Origin: Nitrospirae bacterium GWC2_57_13
GTDB taxonomy: Bacteria; Nitrospirota; UBA9217
Length of the DNA: 38,406 nt
Reading direction: 5' to 3'
NCBI GenBank assembly: GCA_001805055.1
Contig: MHDZ01000019.1
Coordinates: forward strand, 1-38,406
Notes under the pieces: model-generated
What the model was told of the DNA's origin: nothing
Database searches by the model: none
Seen by the model: only the letters and a program-made list of their open reading frames with translations
Translations under genes and position numbers: made by a program
Shown: in pieces, positions 1 through 8,788 of the stretch
Numbering within the stretch: the stretch's first letter is position 1
Layout: every line of letters starts with the position of its first letter

Positions 1-1632
1 TACCAGGAGCTCTTTCATCACATACTGATCGATGAGTATCAGGACACGAACCACGCCCAGTACCGTCTGGTGCGGCTGCTCACGGGGCAGCGGCATAATC
101 TGTGCGTCGTCGGAGACGATGACCAGAGCATCTACAAGTTCCGGGGCGCCGATATTTCAAACATCCTGAACTTTGAGCGGGATTATCCCGAGACGAAGAT
201 CATCAAATTGGAGCAGAACTACCGATCGACGGAGAACATCCTCGGAGCGGCCGGAGCTGTGGTCTCGCGAAATATCGGCAGGAAGGGCAAGACGCTCTGG
301 ACGAGCAAGAGCGGTGGAAAGAAGATTCATCGCTATACCGCTGTGGACGAGAAGGACGAAGCGCGCTATATTTGCCGCACCGTCGAGCAGCTCATTGATG
401 ACGGCCGGCAAGCCGGCGATATCGCGGTGCTCTATCGTACGAACGCCCAGTCCCGCGCACTGGAGGACTCGCTCCGCAACAGGGGGATAGCCTACCGGAT
501 CTTCGGCGGGCTCCGGTTCTACGACCGCAAGGAGATCAAGGACATCATCGCCTATCTGCGCGTTTTGCACAATCCTGCCGACAGCGTTGGTCTCCGCAGG
601 ATCATCAATGTGCCAAGCCGCGGCATCGGAGATACCACCATCGAGAAGCTTGAACGTCTCGCTGACCAGGGAGGCGTGAACCTGTATCACGCCGTTGTCA
701 ATGCGCAGACAGCGGACATCGCGGCGGGGACGAAGAAGAAACTGGCCGCATTCTCCGGTTTCATGGAGCGGCTGCGGACAGCGGCCGGGTCCCTCGCCCT
801 AACGGACCTGGTTCAGCAGGTGATCGACGAATCAGGATACCTCAAAGCCCTGGATGAAGAGCGGAGCATTGAATCTCGGATCAGGATGGAGAACCTGAAG
901 GAGCTGCTGACCGCCACCGAGGACTTTCAGGAGCAGAACAGGGACGCCTCGCTCACCGCGTTCCTTGACCAGGTTGCGCTCATCACCGACATGGAACAGC
1001 AGTCCGCAGCTGATGGCCGGAAGCAGGACGCACATCGCAGCGTGACGCTCATGACCCTCCATAACGCCAAGGGCCTTGAGTTTCCCGTTGTCTTTATCAC
1101 GGGCATGGAAGAAGGTCTCTTCCCCCATTCCCGCTCGGCGGAGAGCGAAGAAGAGCTCGAGGAAGAACGCAGGCTGTGCTATGTGGGCATGACGCGGGCC
1201 AAGGAGCAGCTCTTCCTGACCCACGCCTCGGAGCGTCGCCTTTACGGCTATCCGCAGTCGAATCTCGTATCGCGCTTCGTCGACGAGATACCTGCGGAAC
1301 TGATCGAGCACACGAGCGGGAGCGGCGCCTTGGCCGGATTTTCAGGAGGATATTCGCGGCAGGACGCGAAGGCCTATGAAACTCTTCGTAGTGATCGCAG
1401 AACGTCCGTGCACGTGCGCGCTGCTAAGGATGATGCAGCAGGCAGTCCTGCGCCGCAGCCTCGGGGAAAGCATCCCTATTACAAGGGAGCGGTGGTGCGC
1501 CACACGAAGTTCGGCATCGGCACGGTGCAGCGGTCCGAAGGGGCAGGGGATGACCTGAAGATCAGCGTCAGCTTTCCCGGCCATGGCGTGAAGACGCTGT
1601 CGGTGAAGTATGCGAACCTGGAAATGATTTGA
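1..1632 (+). CDS. pcrA: ATP-dependent DNA helicase PcrA/UvrD (5' truncated)
   Basis: This is the C-terminal three quarters of a superfamily 1A 3'-5' DNA helicase that acts in nucleotide excision repair and replication-fork maintenance. The reading frame is open from base 1, so the start, the Q motif and Walker A lie outside the window. Visible motifs in order are motif II (DEYQDT, bases 34-51), motif III (GDDDQSIYKFRGA), motif IV (YRTNAQSR), motif V (TLHNAKGLEFPVVF) and motif VI (CYVGMTRAKEQLF). The last 50 residues (YYKGAVVRHTKFGIG onward) match the Tudor-like RNA-polymerase-binding tail of PcrA/UvrD, which separates it from Rep. The gene stops 124 bases before gatC and may be cotranscribed with it, although an inverted repeat lies between. 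Family assignment is firm; choosing PcrA over UvrD is a naming matter. Confidence 0.95.
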   Translation, partial: YQELFHHILIDEYQDTNHAQYRLVRLLTGQRHNLCVVGDDDQSIYKFRGADISNILNFERDYPETKIIKLEQNYRSTENILGAAGAVVSRNIGRKGKTLWTSKSGGKKIHRYTAVDEKDEARYICRTVEQLIDDGRQAGDIAVLYRTNAQSRALEDSLRNRGIAYRIFGGLRFYDRKEIKDIIAYLRVLHNPADSVGLRRIINVPSRGIGDTTIEKLERLADQGGVNLYHAVVNAQTADIAAGTKKKLAAFSGFMERLRTAAGSLALTDLVQQVIDESGYLKALDEERSIESRIRMENLKELLTATEDFQEQNRDASLTAFLDQVALITDMEQQSAADGRKQDAHRSVTLMTLHNAKGLEFPVVFITGMEEGLFPHSRSAESEEELEEERRLCYVGMTRAKEQLFLTHASERRLYGYPQSNLVSRFVDEIPAELIEHTSGSGALAGFSGGYSRQDAKAYETLRSDRRTSVHVRAAKDDAAGSPAPQPRGKHPYYKGAVVRHTKFGIGTVQRSEGAGDDLKISVSFPGHGVKTLSVKYANLEMI

Positions 1633-1651
1633 AGTAGTGAGAATATTCTGG

Positions 1652-1734
1652 ACACGGATAAAATCTGAAAAATCGGATCAGTCCTTTGCAACGCGGTTTA
1701 AATCGTTATCCGACCTTTCCGTGTATATCCGTGC
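1652..1734. repeat. Interspersed inverted repeat, ACACGGAT type
   Basis: Two 27-base arms (1652-1678 and 1708-1734) are imperfect reverse complements around a 29-base spacer. The outer arm core is ACACGGATA, the inner core AATCGGAT. It fills the gap between the helicase and gatC and ends just before the gatC ribosome binding site. Similar dyads lie at 16256-16357, 20315-20408 and 20750-20845, so this looks like a mobile or amplified hairpin family and not a gene-specific control site. It could still form an RNA stem in the operon transcript. Confidence 0.65.
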
Positions 1735-1756
1735 TATTGCCCGTTGAGGTGTTATC

Positions 1757-2044
1757 ATGAAGATCACGAAGCAGGAAGTGGAGCACGTGGCGCGGCTTGC
1801 GCGGCTGGAGTTCCCCGAGCAGGAACAGGAGCGTCTGACCGATCAGCTCTCGAAGATCCTGACCTTTATGGAGACGTTGAATGGTCTGGATACAACAGGC
1901 GTGGCCCCCACATCCCATGTACTCGATATCAGGAACGTCATGCGTGACGACGAACCTGTCGCGTGCCTGACCCAGGAGGCGGCGCTGGCAAATGCGCCTG
2001 ACAAGGCTGCCGGCCATTACCGGGTGCCGAAGATCATAGAATAG
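1757..2044 (+). CDS. gatC: Asp-tRNA(Asn)/Glu-tRNA(Gln) amidotransferase subunit C
   Basis: GatC is the small subunit that clamps GatA and GatB together in the heterotrimer that converts Glu-tRNA(Gln) or Asp-tRNA(Asn) to the amidated form in the cytoplasm. The 95-residue product has the family layout: an N-terminal helix with EVEHVARLARLEF, a LSKILTFMETLNGLDT segment, the TSHVLDIRNVMRDDEP belt that wraps the partners, and the terminal YRVPKIIE. Length is typical. ATG at 1757 has a GAGG Shine-Dalgarno at 1746-1749, seven bases upstream. It leads a gatC-panD-gatA-gatB order. Confidence 0.95.
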   Translation: MKITKQEVEHVARLARLEFPEQEQERLTDQLSKILTFMETLNGLDTTGVAPTSHVLDIRNVMRDDEPVACLTQEAALANAPDKAAGHYRVPKIIE

Positions 2045-2055
2045 GTATGGAGCAA

Positions 2056-2171
2056 GCCGACCGTGTCGGCGTGAATTCTGACAGTTTGAATTTGGGAGTA
2101 TGGGTCGTCCAAAAAAATGAACGGCGACGCGGTCGCCTCGGTCCAAAAATGAGGACAGCGACATGGTCGCT
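2056..2171 (+). repeat. Three triloop hairpins upstream of panD
   Basis: The 153-base gap between gatC and panD holds three perfect six-base-pair stems, each with a three-base loop: GCCGAC-CGT-GTCGGC (2056-2070), GGCGAC-GCG-GTCGCC (2123-2137) and AGCGAC-ATG-GTCGCT (2157-2171). The core CGAC-NNN-GTCG is constant; the two outer pairs vary but remain paired, a covariation pattern. The second and third hairpins sit in a roughly 35-base direct repeat that begins GTCCAAAAA. They lie 9 bases or more before the panD Shine-Dalgarno. They may be RNA stems, protein-binding palindromes or copies of a small repeat; a fourth CGAC-GAA-GTCG stem occurs at 20380-20398. Confidence 0.6.
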
Positions 2172-2197
2172 TCGTTCCAGGGAGAAGGGTAATAATC

Positions 2198-2569
2198 ATG
2201 TACCGATTAATGCTGCGATCAAAGATCCACCGTGCGACCGTAACGGATGCAGACCTTGAATACGAGGGAAGCCTCACCATCGATCCGCTTCTTCTCGAGG
2301 CGGCTGATATGCTCCCCTACGAGCAGGTGCGCGTATCGAACCTGAACAACGGCGAGCGCTTCGAGACCTATCTCATCCCCGGCAAGCGCGGTTCCGGGGA
2401 CATGTGCCTGAACGGCCCCACAGCGCGCAAAGGAGCCAAGGGCGACAAGATCATTGTTTTCTGCTACGAGTACTACAACGAGCAGGAGCTGAAAATCTTC
2501 AAACCCAATATAGTTCTGGTTGACGACCATAACAAGATCGTTTCCGTTGGTCACACTATAAAGGAGTAG
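2198..2569 (+). CDS. panD: Aspartate 1-decarboxylase (pyruvoyl-dependent)
   Basis: PanD decarboxylates L-aspartate to beta-alanine for pantothenate and CoA synthesis in the cytoplasm. The 123-residue proenzyme is of usual length. It shows the self-cleavage site Gly24-Ser25 within [10 protein letters not shown], which yields the pyruvoyl group at Ser25, the active-site Lys9 and His11 in [10 protein letters not shown], and the conserved [13 protein letters not shown] segment. ATG at 2198 is preceded by a purine-rich GGAGAAGGG at about 10 bases. Its stop is two bases from gatA and its last codons contain the gatA Shine-Dalgarno AAGGAG, so the two are translationally close. Placement inside a gatCAB operon is unusual; no other pantothenate gene is nearby. 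Confidence 0.95.
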   Translation: MYRLMLRSKIHRATVTDADLEYEGSLTIDPLLLEAADMLPYEQVRVSNLNNGERFETYLIPGKRGSGDMCLNGPTARKGAKGDKIIVFCYEYYNEQELKIFKPNIVLVDDHNKIVSVGHTIKE

Positions 2570-2571
2570 GG

Positions 2572-4032
2572 ATGGAGTTCTTTGATCAGACGCTGCACGA
2601 ACTTCACGAGAAGCTGAAGAAGAAGGAGATCACCTCCCGGTCCATCACTGAATCGGTGCTTGGCAGGATCCGGTCCGTGGACGGGAAGATCAAGGCCTAT
2701 ATTACCGTTGCGGATCAGGAGGCCCTTGGCTCGGCAGAGGCTGCTGACAAGGCAATGGCGCAGCAGGGGCCCCGGACGCCGCTGCAGGGCATCCCGGTGG
2801 CACTGAAGGACAACCTCTGCACCACGGGCGTGCTGACCACCTGTGCGTCAAAGATCCTCGGGAATTTCGTTCCGCCTTATGATGCAACGGTGGTGGCGAA
2901 GCTCAGGGCCGAAGGTGCCGTTTTCTGCGGCAAGGCCAATATGGACGAATTCGCCATGGGTTCGTCGACGGAGAATTCCGGCTACTTCACGACCCGTAAT
3001 CCCTGGGACCTGGACCGCATCCCCGGCGGTTCGAGCGGAGGTTCCGCCGCGGCCGTAGCGGCCGGTGAATGCATCGCGGCCCTGGGGTCTGACACGGGCG
3101 GGTCGATCCGTCAGCCAGCAGCCTGCTGCGGTGTCGTGGGACTCAAACCGACCTATGGACGGGTGTCGCGGTACGGACTTGTGGCCTTTGCGTCCTCTCT
3201 CGACCAGATCGGTCCGATCACGAAGGATGTTCGTGACGCGGCCATCGTCCTGAATGCCATCGCCGGGCGCGACGGCCGTGATTCAACATCAGCCGACATT
3301 CCCGTGCCTGATTTCACCAAAGCGCTTCAGCGCGACGTGAAAGGGCTGAAGATCGGCATCCCGAAGGAATATTTCATCGAAGGCATGGACCCGGAGGTGG
3401 AGCGTTCCGTCCGGGAGGCAGTCAAGACCTTGGAACGTCTCGGTGCCACGACCGTCGAGGTCTCTTTGCCGCACACGGGATACGCCGTGGCGACCTACTA
3501 CATCCTCGCAACGTCCGAGGCAAGCTCCAATCTCGCGCGGTACGACGGGGTGAAATACGGCGTCCGTGCTGACGGAGCAAAGGACCTGCTCGATCTGTAT
3601 CTGAAGTCACGGAGCCGGGGATTCGGAGCCGAGGTGCAGCGCAGGATCATGCTCGGCACCTACGCCCTGTCGGCCGGTTACTACGACGCTTATTACAAGA
3701 AGGGCCAGCAGGTCAGAACGCTGATCAAGCGCGACTTTGATGAAGCCTTCAAGACCGTTGATATCATCGCAACACCCACTGCCCCCACGGCGGCCTTCAA
3801 GATAGGCGAAAAATCCGCTGATCCGCTCCAGATGTACCTTTCGGACATCTTCACCATCAGTGTGAACCTGGCGGGCATCCCGGGGATATCGATCCCCTGC
3901 GGCTTCACGAAAGGGGGCCTTCCGATCGGACTGCAGATCCTGGGAAGGCACTTCGATGAAGAAACGGTCCTTCGCGCCGCTTTCGCCTATGAGCAGGCCA
4001 CGGAGTGGCATAAGATGAGGCCGAAGATTTGA
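2572..4032 (+). CDS. gatA: Asp-tRNA(Asn)/Glu-tRNA(Gln) amidotransferase subunit A
   Basis: GatA is the amidase subunit that releases ammonia from glutamine and channels it to GatB. The 486-residue protein carries the amidase signature with the Ser-cisSer-Lys triad at Lys79 (GIPVALKDN), Ser154 (GGSSGGS) and Ser178 ([11 protein letters not shown]), the numbering usual for the family. C-terminal [10 protein letters not shown] and [12 protein letters not shown] segments are conserved. ATG at 2572 follows the panD stop by two bases and uses AAGGAG at the end of panD. All catalytic residues are present, so it should be active. Confidence 0.97.
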   Translation: MEFFDQTLHELHEKLKKKEITSRSITESVLGRIRSVDGKIKAYITVADQEALGSAEAADKAMAQQGPRTPLQGIPVALKDNLCTTGVLTTCASKILGNFVPPYDATVVAKLRAEGAVFCGKANMDEFAMGSSTENSGYFTTRNPWDLDRIPGGSSGGSAAAVAAGECIAALGSDTGGSIRQPAACCGVVGLKPTYGRVSRYGLVAFASSLDQIGPITKDVRDAAIVLNAIAGRDGRDSTSADIPVPDFTKALQRDVKGLKIGIPKEYFIEGMDPEVERSVREAVKTLERLGATTVEVSLPHTGYAVATYYILATSEASSNLARYDGVKYGVRADGAKDLLDLYLKSRSRGFGAEVQRRIMLGTYALSAGYYDAYYKKGQQVRTLIKRDFDEAFKTVDIIATPTAPTAAFKIGEKSADPLQMYLSDIFTISVNLAGIPGISIPCGFTKGGLPIGLQILGRHFDEETVLRAAFAYEQATEWHKMRPKI

Positions 4033-4081
4033 AGGTGGGAAGGTAAGAAGGTTGGAAAAGAAGATGTGAGTTCGCGTCAAT

Positions 4082-4169
4082 CGGTAACGAAGCCCGTATC
4101 GTCCAGCGTCAGCCGGTAACGTAAAGACACGAACAACGTAATCGAAAACCGAAACGGGCATCGTAACCG
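4082..4169. repeat. Inverted repeat in the gatA-gatB gap
   Basis: Arms of 20 bases at 4082-4101 and 4150-4169 match at 17 of 20 positions as reverse complements (core CGGTAACG and ACGGGC). Weaker pairing continues outward to about 4070 and 4188, which would bring the gatB ribosome binding site to the base of the stem. The spacer before it contains GGTGGGAAGGTAAGAAGG-like sequence similar to 28297-28330. A transcript would form a long hairpin here; whether that affects gatB translation is unknown. Confidence 0.55.
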
Positions 4170-4196
4170 TTTTACGTCGAACGTGAGGTAAATATC

Positions 4197-5627
4197 ATGA
4201 AATACGAACCGGTTATCGGGCTTGAGGTGCATGCCCAGCTCCAGACAAAGACCAAGATCTTTTGCGGCTGCGAGACGAAGTTCGGCGATGAGGCGAACAC
4301 GCGGACTTGCCCGGTCTGCATCGGCATGCCGGGCGTGCTGCCCGTGCTGAACCGCACGGCTGTCGAATATACGATCAAGACGGGGCTGGCCACCCATGGT
4401 TCGATCAATCCGTCGAGCCGTTTCGCTCGAAAGAACTATTTTTATCCCGATCTTCCCAAAGGGTACCAGATCTCTCAGTTCGAGCTGCCACTCTGCGAAA
4501 AAGGCTACGTGGAGATAGTCGTGGACGGGGAAGTGAAGCGCATCAAGCTGACGCGCATTCATCTTGAGGAGGACGCAGGCAAGAACCTGCACCAGTCCGG
4601 AGGAGGCGCCAGTCTCGTAGACCTGAACCGGGCCGGCACACCGCTCATGGAGATCGTGTCTGAGCCGGACATACGGTCCTCCGAGGAGGCTTCGGAATAT
4701 CTCAAGAAGCTCCGGTCCATTCTGCGCTACATCGGCGTGTCAGACGCCGACATGGAAAAGGGGAACTTTCGCTGTGATGCGAACGTCTCACTCAGGCCGG
4801 CAGGATCGAAGGAGTACGGCACGCGGGCGGAGATCAAGAACGTCAATTCCTTTAAGTTCGTCCAGAGGGCCATTGACTACGAGATCAAGCGTCAGGCACA
4901 GATCCTTGAGGGCGGCGGCAGGGTAGTGCAGGAAACGCGCCTCTTCGATTCGGAAAAGGGGGTCACCTTCTCGATGCGCAGCAAGGAAGAGGCCCACGAC
5001 TACCGGTATTTTCCCGAGCCTGACCTCGTTCCCGTGGCAATCCCGCTGGAGCGGGTCGAGGAGATCAGGAAAACCATCCCTGAGCTTCCCGACGCAAAGC
5101 GCGAACGGTTCGCACGTCAGTACGGACTGCCGGAACACGATGCCGACATGCTGACGCAGACGCGGGCTCTGGCCGACTACTTCGAGGAAGCAGCCAAGTT
5201 GTCGGGCCAGCCCAAGGCGGCTTCGAACTGGATGATGGGCGAACTGGCCCGTCTCCTGAACGCCGACGGCAAGGACATCGAAGTTTGCGCCATCACACCG
5301 GCAATGATAGCCGGTATGCTGAAATTGATTGACGGCGGCGTGATCAGCACCAAGATCGCCAAGACCGTCTTTGAAGAGATGTACCGGTCCGGCAAGGACG
5401 CCGGGGCCGTCGTAAAGGAACAGGGGCTGGTGCAGGTGTCGGACAGCGGTGTGATCGAACAGATCATCGGTGATGTGATGAAAGCTAATCCTGGGCAGGT
5501 AGCAGACTACCGGGCGGGGAAGGACAAATTGCTCGGGTTTTTTGTCGGCCAGGTGATGAAGGCCAGCAAGGGAAAAGCCAATCCTGATATGGTGAATGAA
5601 CTTCTCAAAAAGATGCTGAGCGAGTGA
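4197..5627 (+). CDS. gatB: Asp-tRNA(Asn)/Glu-tRNA(Gln) amidotransferase subunit B
   Basis: GatB binds the misacylated tRNA, phosphorylates the aspartyl or glutamyl side chain with ATP and accepts the ammonia made by GatA. The 476-residue product begins with the signature [13 protein letters not shown] and has a zinc knuckle at Cys23, Cys25, Cys38 and Cys41 (FCGCE and TCPVCIG). The kinase-type core with HLEEDAGKN and [11 protein letters not shown] follows. The last 150 residues form the helical YqeY-like tRNA-binding tail (LADYFEEAA through [13 protein letters not shown]). ATG at 4197 has GAGG at 4185-4188. It is the last gene of the gatC-panD-gatA-gatB run. Confidence 0.97.
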   Translation: MKYEPVIGLEVHAQLQTKTKIFCGCETKFGDEANTRTCPVCIGMPGVLPVLNRTAVEYTIKTGLATHGSINPSSRFARKNYFYPDLPKGYQISQFELPLCEKGYVEIVVDGEVKRIKLTRIHLEEDAGKNLHQSGGGASLVDLNRAGTPLMEIVSEPDIRSSEEASEYLKKLRSILRYIGVSDADMEKGNFRCDANVSLRPAGSKEYGTRAEIKNVNSFKFVQRAIDYEIKRQAQILEGGGRVVQETRLFDSEKGVTFSMRSKEEAHDYRYFPEPDLVPVAIPLERVEEIRKTIPELPDAKRERFARQYGLPEHDADMLTQTRALADYFEEAAKLSGQPKAASNWMMGELARLLNADGKDIEVCAITPAMIAGMLKLIDGGVISTKIAKTVFEEMYRSGKDAGAVVKEQGLVQVSDSGVIEQIIGDVMKANPGQVADYRAGKDKLLGFFVGQVMKASKGKANPDMVNELLKKMLSE

Positions 5628-5730
5628 TGGCAATCTTGAAATAATTGCCCATAAGATAAGCAGCTGTCAATAGTGGAATGGTTTTGGAATTGCTATGTGA
5701 ATAGTATTTGGGATTTATAGCGAACAGCAT

Positions 5731-5805
5731 AAGTAATGCAATAAACCGTCATGTCAAAGAGGTTAATTGACGGCCATTCCATGATGCTTTCATATTGCAA
5801 TACTT
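5731..5805. repeat. Dyad in AT-rich gap upstream of the SurA_N gene
   Basis: The 232-base gap between gatB and the next gene is AT-rich. Arms AAGTAATGCAATA (5731-5743) and TATTGCAATACTT (5793-5805) pair at 12 of 13 positions, with a smaller CCGTCA/TGACGG stem nested inside (5746-5773). No run of T follows, so it is not an obvious terminator for gatB. I saw no convincing promoter, but one for the following gene is likely here. Confidence 0.4.
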
Positions 5806-5859
5806 TTGCGGCGATCTATAGATATTTGGATTTAAGATTTTTTACAAGGGGGTTAGAAA

Positions 5860-6552
5860 ATGCTGGAATCAATGCATAAACACATGAAGTGGATCATGTG
5901 GATCATCATCGGACTGATCACCGTGGCTTTTCTCTTTTTCGGTATCATGCCGTCGGACAGCGGCGGAAGGACGGTTGCGACGGTGGATGGTGAGACCATT
6001 ACGATCGACGACTGGAACCGGGCTTATCGGAATGTCTATGAATCGTATCGGGATATTCTGAAGGACCAGATGAACGACCAGATAGCAAAAGGCCTGAAAG
6101 CCCAGGCGCTGGAAGGGCTTATCGCCGACCGTCTGCTCGTGAAGGGCGCGGAACGGATGGGGCTCCGGGTCACGGACAAGGAGCTCCAGGATTCGATAGT
6201 AAATATTCCCGTTTTCAGCAGGCAGGGAAAGTTCGACAATAAACAGTACGAATTTTATCTGTCCAGGATGAACCTGTCCACGTCTGCCTTCGAAATGACC
6301 CAGAGGGAGTTCCTTCTCCGAAGGAAGCTCGAACGGATCATTGCTGAATCGGTTGGCGTGACCGATGCCGAGCTCGCGCGGATCTATATCGAAAGGAATC
6401 CGAAGGGTAGGGCAGGTGAGTTCGAAAAGACCAGGAGCAGTTTCCGTCAGACCATCATGTCAGAACGGAAGGACGAGGCGCTGGGCGCTTATGTCCAGGG
6501 TTTGCGGGCGAAATCGAAGGTCGTGGTGAAGCAGGACATGCTTGAGCAGTGA
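5860..6552 (+). CDS. Membrane-anchored SurA/PpiD N-terminal domain protein
   Basis: A probable periplasmic chaperone-like protein of 230 residues. Residues 9-30 form one membrane anchor (WIMWIIIGLITVAFLFFGI) preceded by a short positively charged tail, as in PpiD. A segment TVATVDGETITIDDWNRAY starts the SurA_N-type chaperone domain, which continues with LEGLIADRLLVKGAERMGL and the tail of the domain to about residue 175. The parvulin PPIase domain that should follow in PpiD is absent: the protein ends about 55 residues later. ATG at 5860 has a GGGGG run at about 8 bases. It follows gatB by 232 bases and is probably a separate unit. Function would be outer-membrane protein folding or quality control, by homology only. 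Confidence 0.75.
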   Translation: MLESMHKHMKWIMWIIIGLITVAFLFFGIMPSDSGGRTVATVDGETITIDDWNRAYRNVYESYRDILKDQMNDQIAKGLKAQALEGLIADRLLVKGAERMGLRVTDKELQDSIVNIPVFSRQGKFDNKQYEFYLSRMNLSTSAFEMTQREFLLRRKLERIIAESVGVTDAELARIYIERNPKGRAGEFEKTRSSFRQTIMSERKDEALGAYVQGLRAKSKVVVKQDMLEQ

Positions 6553-6556
6553 GCAG

Positions 6557-6573
6557 CCCCGCTCAGAGCGGGG
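6557..6573. terminator. Bidirectional hairpin between convergent genes
   Basis: A perfect seven-base-pair stem CCCCGCT-CAG-AGCGGGG occupies the short gap between the stop of the SurA_N gene (6552) and the stop of the PilZ gene (6574, opposite strand). The T tract is weak on either side. Its position between convergent stops supports a shared terminator. Confidence 0.6.
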
Positions 6574-7323
6574 TTACTGCTTCTTGAGCAACCTGAAATC
6601 TTCGGCTGTTGGCTCCCATTCCAGGTCGCCGATCAGCTCCCACTGCACATAGTTCTTGATCTGCTGACGGGTCGTTTCCGGCAGATCAATGAACTGAATG
6701 CCCATGCCCGGCTCGGTATGCATTCGGGCTTCGAGCAGGGCCGTGCGGACAACCTCGCCTGCTGTTTCGATCATCTCCGTGCCGAGAGGAAGGGAGAACT
6801 TCAGGTGCAGGATCGTCTGTTCCTTCAGGGGCGAGTGTGTGCGAAGGTACAAACCGCCTTCGGAAATGTTCACACAGGTCAGTACCGGCTCCGGGGTGCC
6901 TTCCGCGATCTCGACGCGGAATTTCGCGGCTGCCCGCGGGTAGGTTCGCGGCTGTCCGCTCAGACGGGAGAGGACGCCGTACACAAGGGTAAGATCAAGC
7001 GGCTTGGTCATGACCGCCGAGCATCCTTGCGCGAGAAGTGCTTCATGGCTTACGGCCCCGCCGCTGCTAAGGAATAGGGCGAGCGGTAGTTTTCTGACGG
7101 ACTCATCGGATCGCAGGATCGAGAGTGAGGAAAGCAGTTCCTGTTCAGGCAGGTCTGCGTCGAAGGCAATGAGACTAAAGGGGATAGTCCGGGAGAGATC
7201 AACGCCTTCCCGCGCTGTTTTGGCCAGGACCGGCGCATACCATATCCTGTTCAGCACCACGCCGAGATACATCTGGCTTGCCGCGCTGTGGCATATCACG
7301 AGCACCTGTTTTTTTTCCGGCAT
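6574..7323 (-). CDS. Degenerate receiver domain fused to a PilZ domain
   Basis: A 249-residue cytoplasmic protein with an N-terminal CheY-like fold (residues 6-120) and a C-terminal PilZ domain (124-230). The receiver keeps an Asp at the phospho-acceptor position (Asp55 in IAFDADLP) and the conserved Lys107 (TKPLD), but the acidic pair normally after the first strand is replaced by CHSAAS, so phosphorylation is doubtful. The PilZ half retains the c-di-GMP-binding RxxxR (Arg126, Arg130) and NISEGG (152-157) motifs. It is therefore probably a c-di-GMP effector of unknown output. ATG at 7323 has AAGGAG ten bases upstream. It is convergent with the preceding gene and reads in the same direction as the M20 peptidase. 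Confidence 0.8.
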   Translation of the reverse strand: MPEKKQVLVICHSAASQMYLGVVLNRIWYAPVLAKTAREGVDLSRTIPFSLIAFDADLPEQELLSSLSILRSDESVRKLPLALFLSSGGAVSHEALLAQGCSAVMTKPLDLTLVYGVLSRLSGQPRTYPRAAAKFRVEIAEGTPEPVLTCVNISEGGLYLRTHSPLKEQTILHLKFSLPLGTEMIETAGEVVRTALLEARMHTEPGMGIQFIDLPETTRQQIKNYVQWELIGDLEWEPTAEDFRLLKKQ

Positions 7324-7387
7324 GAGATCCCAGCTCCTTCTTACCCCGCATCTTCCACTAATCGTTGATTAAAGCACGTATTTTCTC

Positions 7388-8788
7388 TCATGTCAACCGC
7401 AGGGCCAGCTCATCGAAAAGGTATATGACGCTCCGGCAGGCCTTTTCCCAGTCAGAGACGAGCAGGCTTTCGTTCTCCGAGTGGGCCGAGGAGTAGGGGT
7501 CCCCCACGCCAAGGAGCAGCGCAGGCGCGCCACCGAACGCATCGGTGATCGTCCTGACAAAGGGGATTGATCCTCCTCCTCCGACGATTGCAGGCGCCTT
7601 GCCGTACCCTTTTTCGAGGGCTGCCGCTGCAGCTTCAAAGGCGGGCGAGGTTTGTTCCGCGTGCCACCAGGGTGAGGGCGTTTCCGGTTCGATCTGCACG
7701 TCAACTCCCCAGGGTATCCGCTGCCGCAAGTGTTCCGTCAGGAGGCGCAGCGTCTCGTCAGGGTCCATGTCCGGAACAATGCGGATGCCCACACGGGCCC
7801 AGGCCGTCGCATTGATGATGTTGGCAGCCTGCTTTCGGCTGCTCGCCTCGATGGCGTTCACGGAGATGGATGGCCGGAACCACATCTTTTCATACACAGA
7901 ACCGGGCCCACCGATGATCTGGGCTCCACTACCCAGCTTCGCCTGGCTCCGATAGACGGACTCGTTATAGGGAAGTCCTTCAAGCGCCGTCTGCTCCTCG
8001 CGGGTGAGCGGACGGACCCCATCCATCAGTCCGGGTATGGCAGGCTGACCCTTGTCATCAACGAGCGTGGCGAGCATTTTGGCCAGGGCCTGCACAGGGT
8101 CCGGCAGGGGCCCGCCCCAGGTGCCTGAATGGACGCTTGAGCTCAAAGACCTTACTTCAACGGTGACTGTTACGATACCTCGCAGAGAGACCGTCAATGA
8201 AGGAAATCCGCTGTCGAAATTCTCGCTGTCAGCGATAACCACCACATCTGCCTGGAGCAGGTCCCGGTAGCGCGTCAGCAGAGACGGCAGGTTCGACGAC
8301 CCAACTTCTTCCTCTCCCTCTATCAGAACCTTCACGTTCACAGGCAGGGCGCCTGGCCCGTCAAGATAGGATCGTATGGCAGCAGTGTACATCACGATGC
8401 CGCCCTTATCATCGGTCACGCCGCGGCCGTACAGGCGGCCGTCCCGCAGCGAGGGTTCGAACGGCGGAGATTTCCACAGGTCTTCGCTCCCAGTTGGCTG
8501 AACGTCATGGTGGGCATACAGGAGGACCGTGGGCCTGCCCGGAGCGCCGACCCACTGTCCGAAGACCGAGGGGTGGCCTCCTTCGGGTTCTAAAAATTGT
8601 ACATCCGTCAATCCTGATCGCTTTAGAAGCTTCGACACAGATCCGGCGCTGGCGCGCACAGGAGCAGGGTCAAACCCCGGGAAGCTAATGCTTGGGATGC
8701 GGACCAGGCTTAGTAGATCGTCGCGGTGCTTATTCACATGAGTGTTGTAATGGTTCAACGCTTGTCGGGTCGTGTATTCATTGTTCAA
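7388..8788 (-). CDS. M20 family metallopeptidase (dipeptidase)
   Basis: A 466-residue zinc peptidase of the M20/M25/M40 group, expected to cleave dipeptides or acylated amino acids in the cytoplasm. The metal site is intact: HHD at 93-95 in YAHHDVQP, bridging Asp126 in GRGVTDDKGG, Glu160-Glu161 in EGEEEVGSS, Asp188 in ADSENFDS and a C-terminal His in SSAHSENE. The lid or dimerisation domain lies between about 200 and 340. The frame opens with TTG at 8788, with GGAG six bases upstream; a GTG at 8737 is an alternative start. The stop lies 64 bases from the start of the PilZ gene on the same strand, so the two may be cotranscribed. The exact substrate cannot be read from sequence. Confidence 0.9.
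   Translation of the reverse strand: MNNEYTTRQALNHYNTHVNKHRDDLLSLVRIPSISFPGFDPAPVRASAGSVSKLLKRSGLTDVQFLEPEGGHPSVFGQWVGAPGRPTVLLYAHHDVQPTGSEDLWKSPPFEPSLRDGRLYGRGVTDDKGGIVMYTAAIRSYLDGPGALPVNVKVLIEGEEEVGSSNLPSLLTRYRDLLQADVVVIADSENFDSGFPSLTVSLRGIVTVTVEVRSLSSSVHSGTWGGPLPDPVQALAKMLATLVDDKGQPAIPGLMDGVRPLTREEQTALEGLPYNESVYRSQAKLGSGAQIIGGPGSVYEKMWFRPSISVNAIEASSRKQAANIINATAWARVGIRIVPDMDPDETLRLLTEHLRQRIPWGVDVQIEPETPSPWWHAEQTSPAFEAAAAALEKGYGKAPAIVGGGGSIPFVRTITDAFGGAPALLLGVGDPYSSAHSENESLLVSDWEKACRSVIYLFDELALRLT

Noticed and set aside
2056-2171. Integron attC site or CRISPR repeats
   Set aside because: Stems are only six base pairs with three-base loops, with no R/L box structure and no regular spacers.
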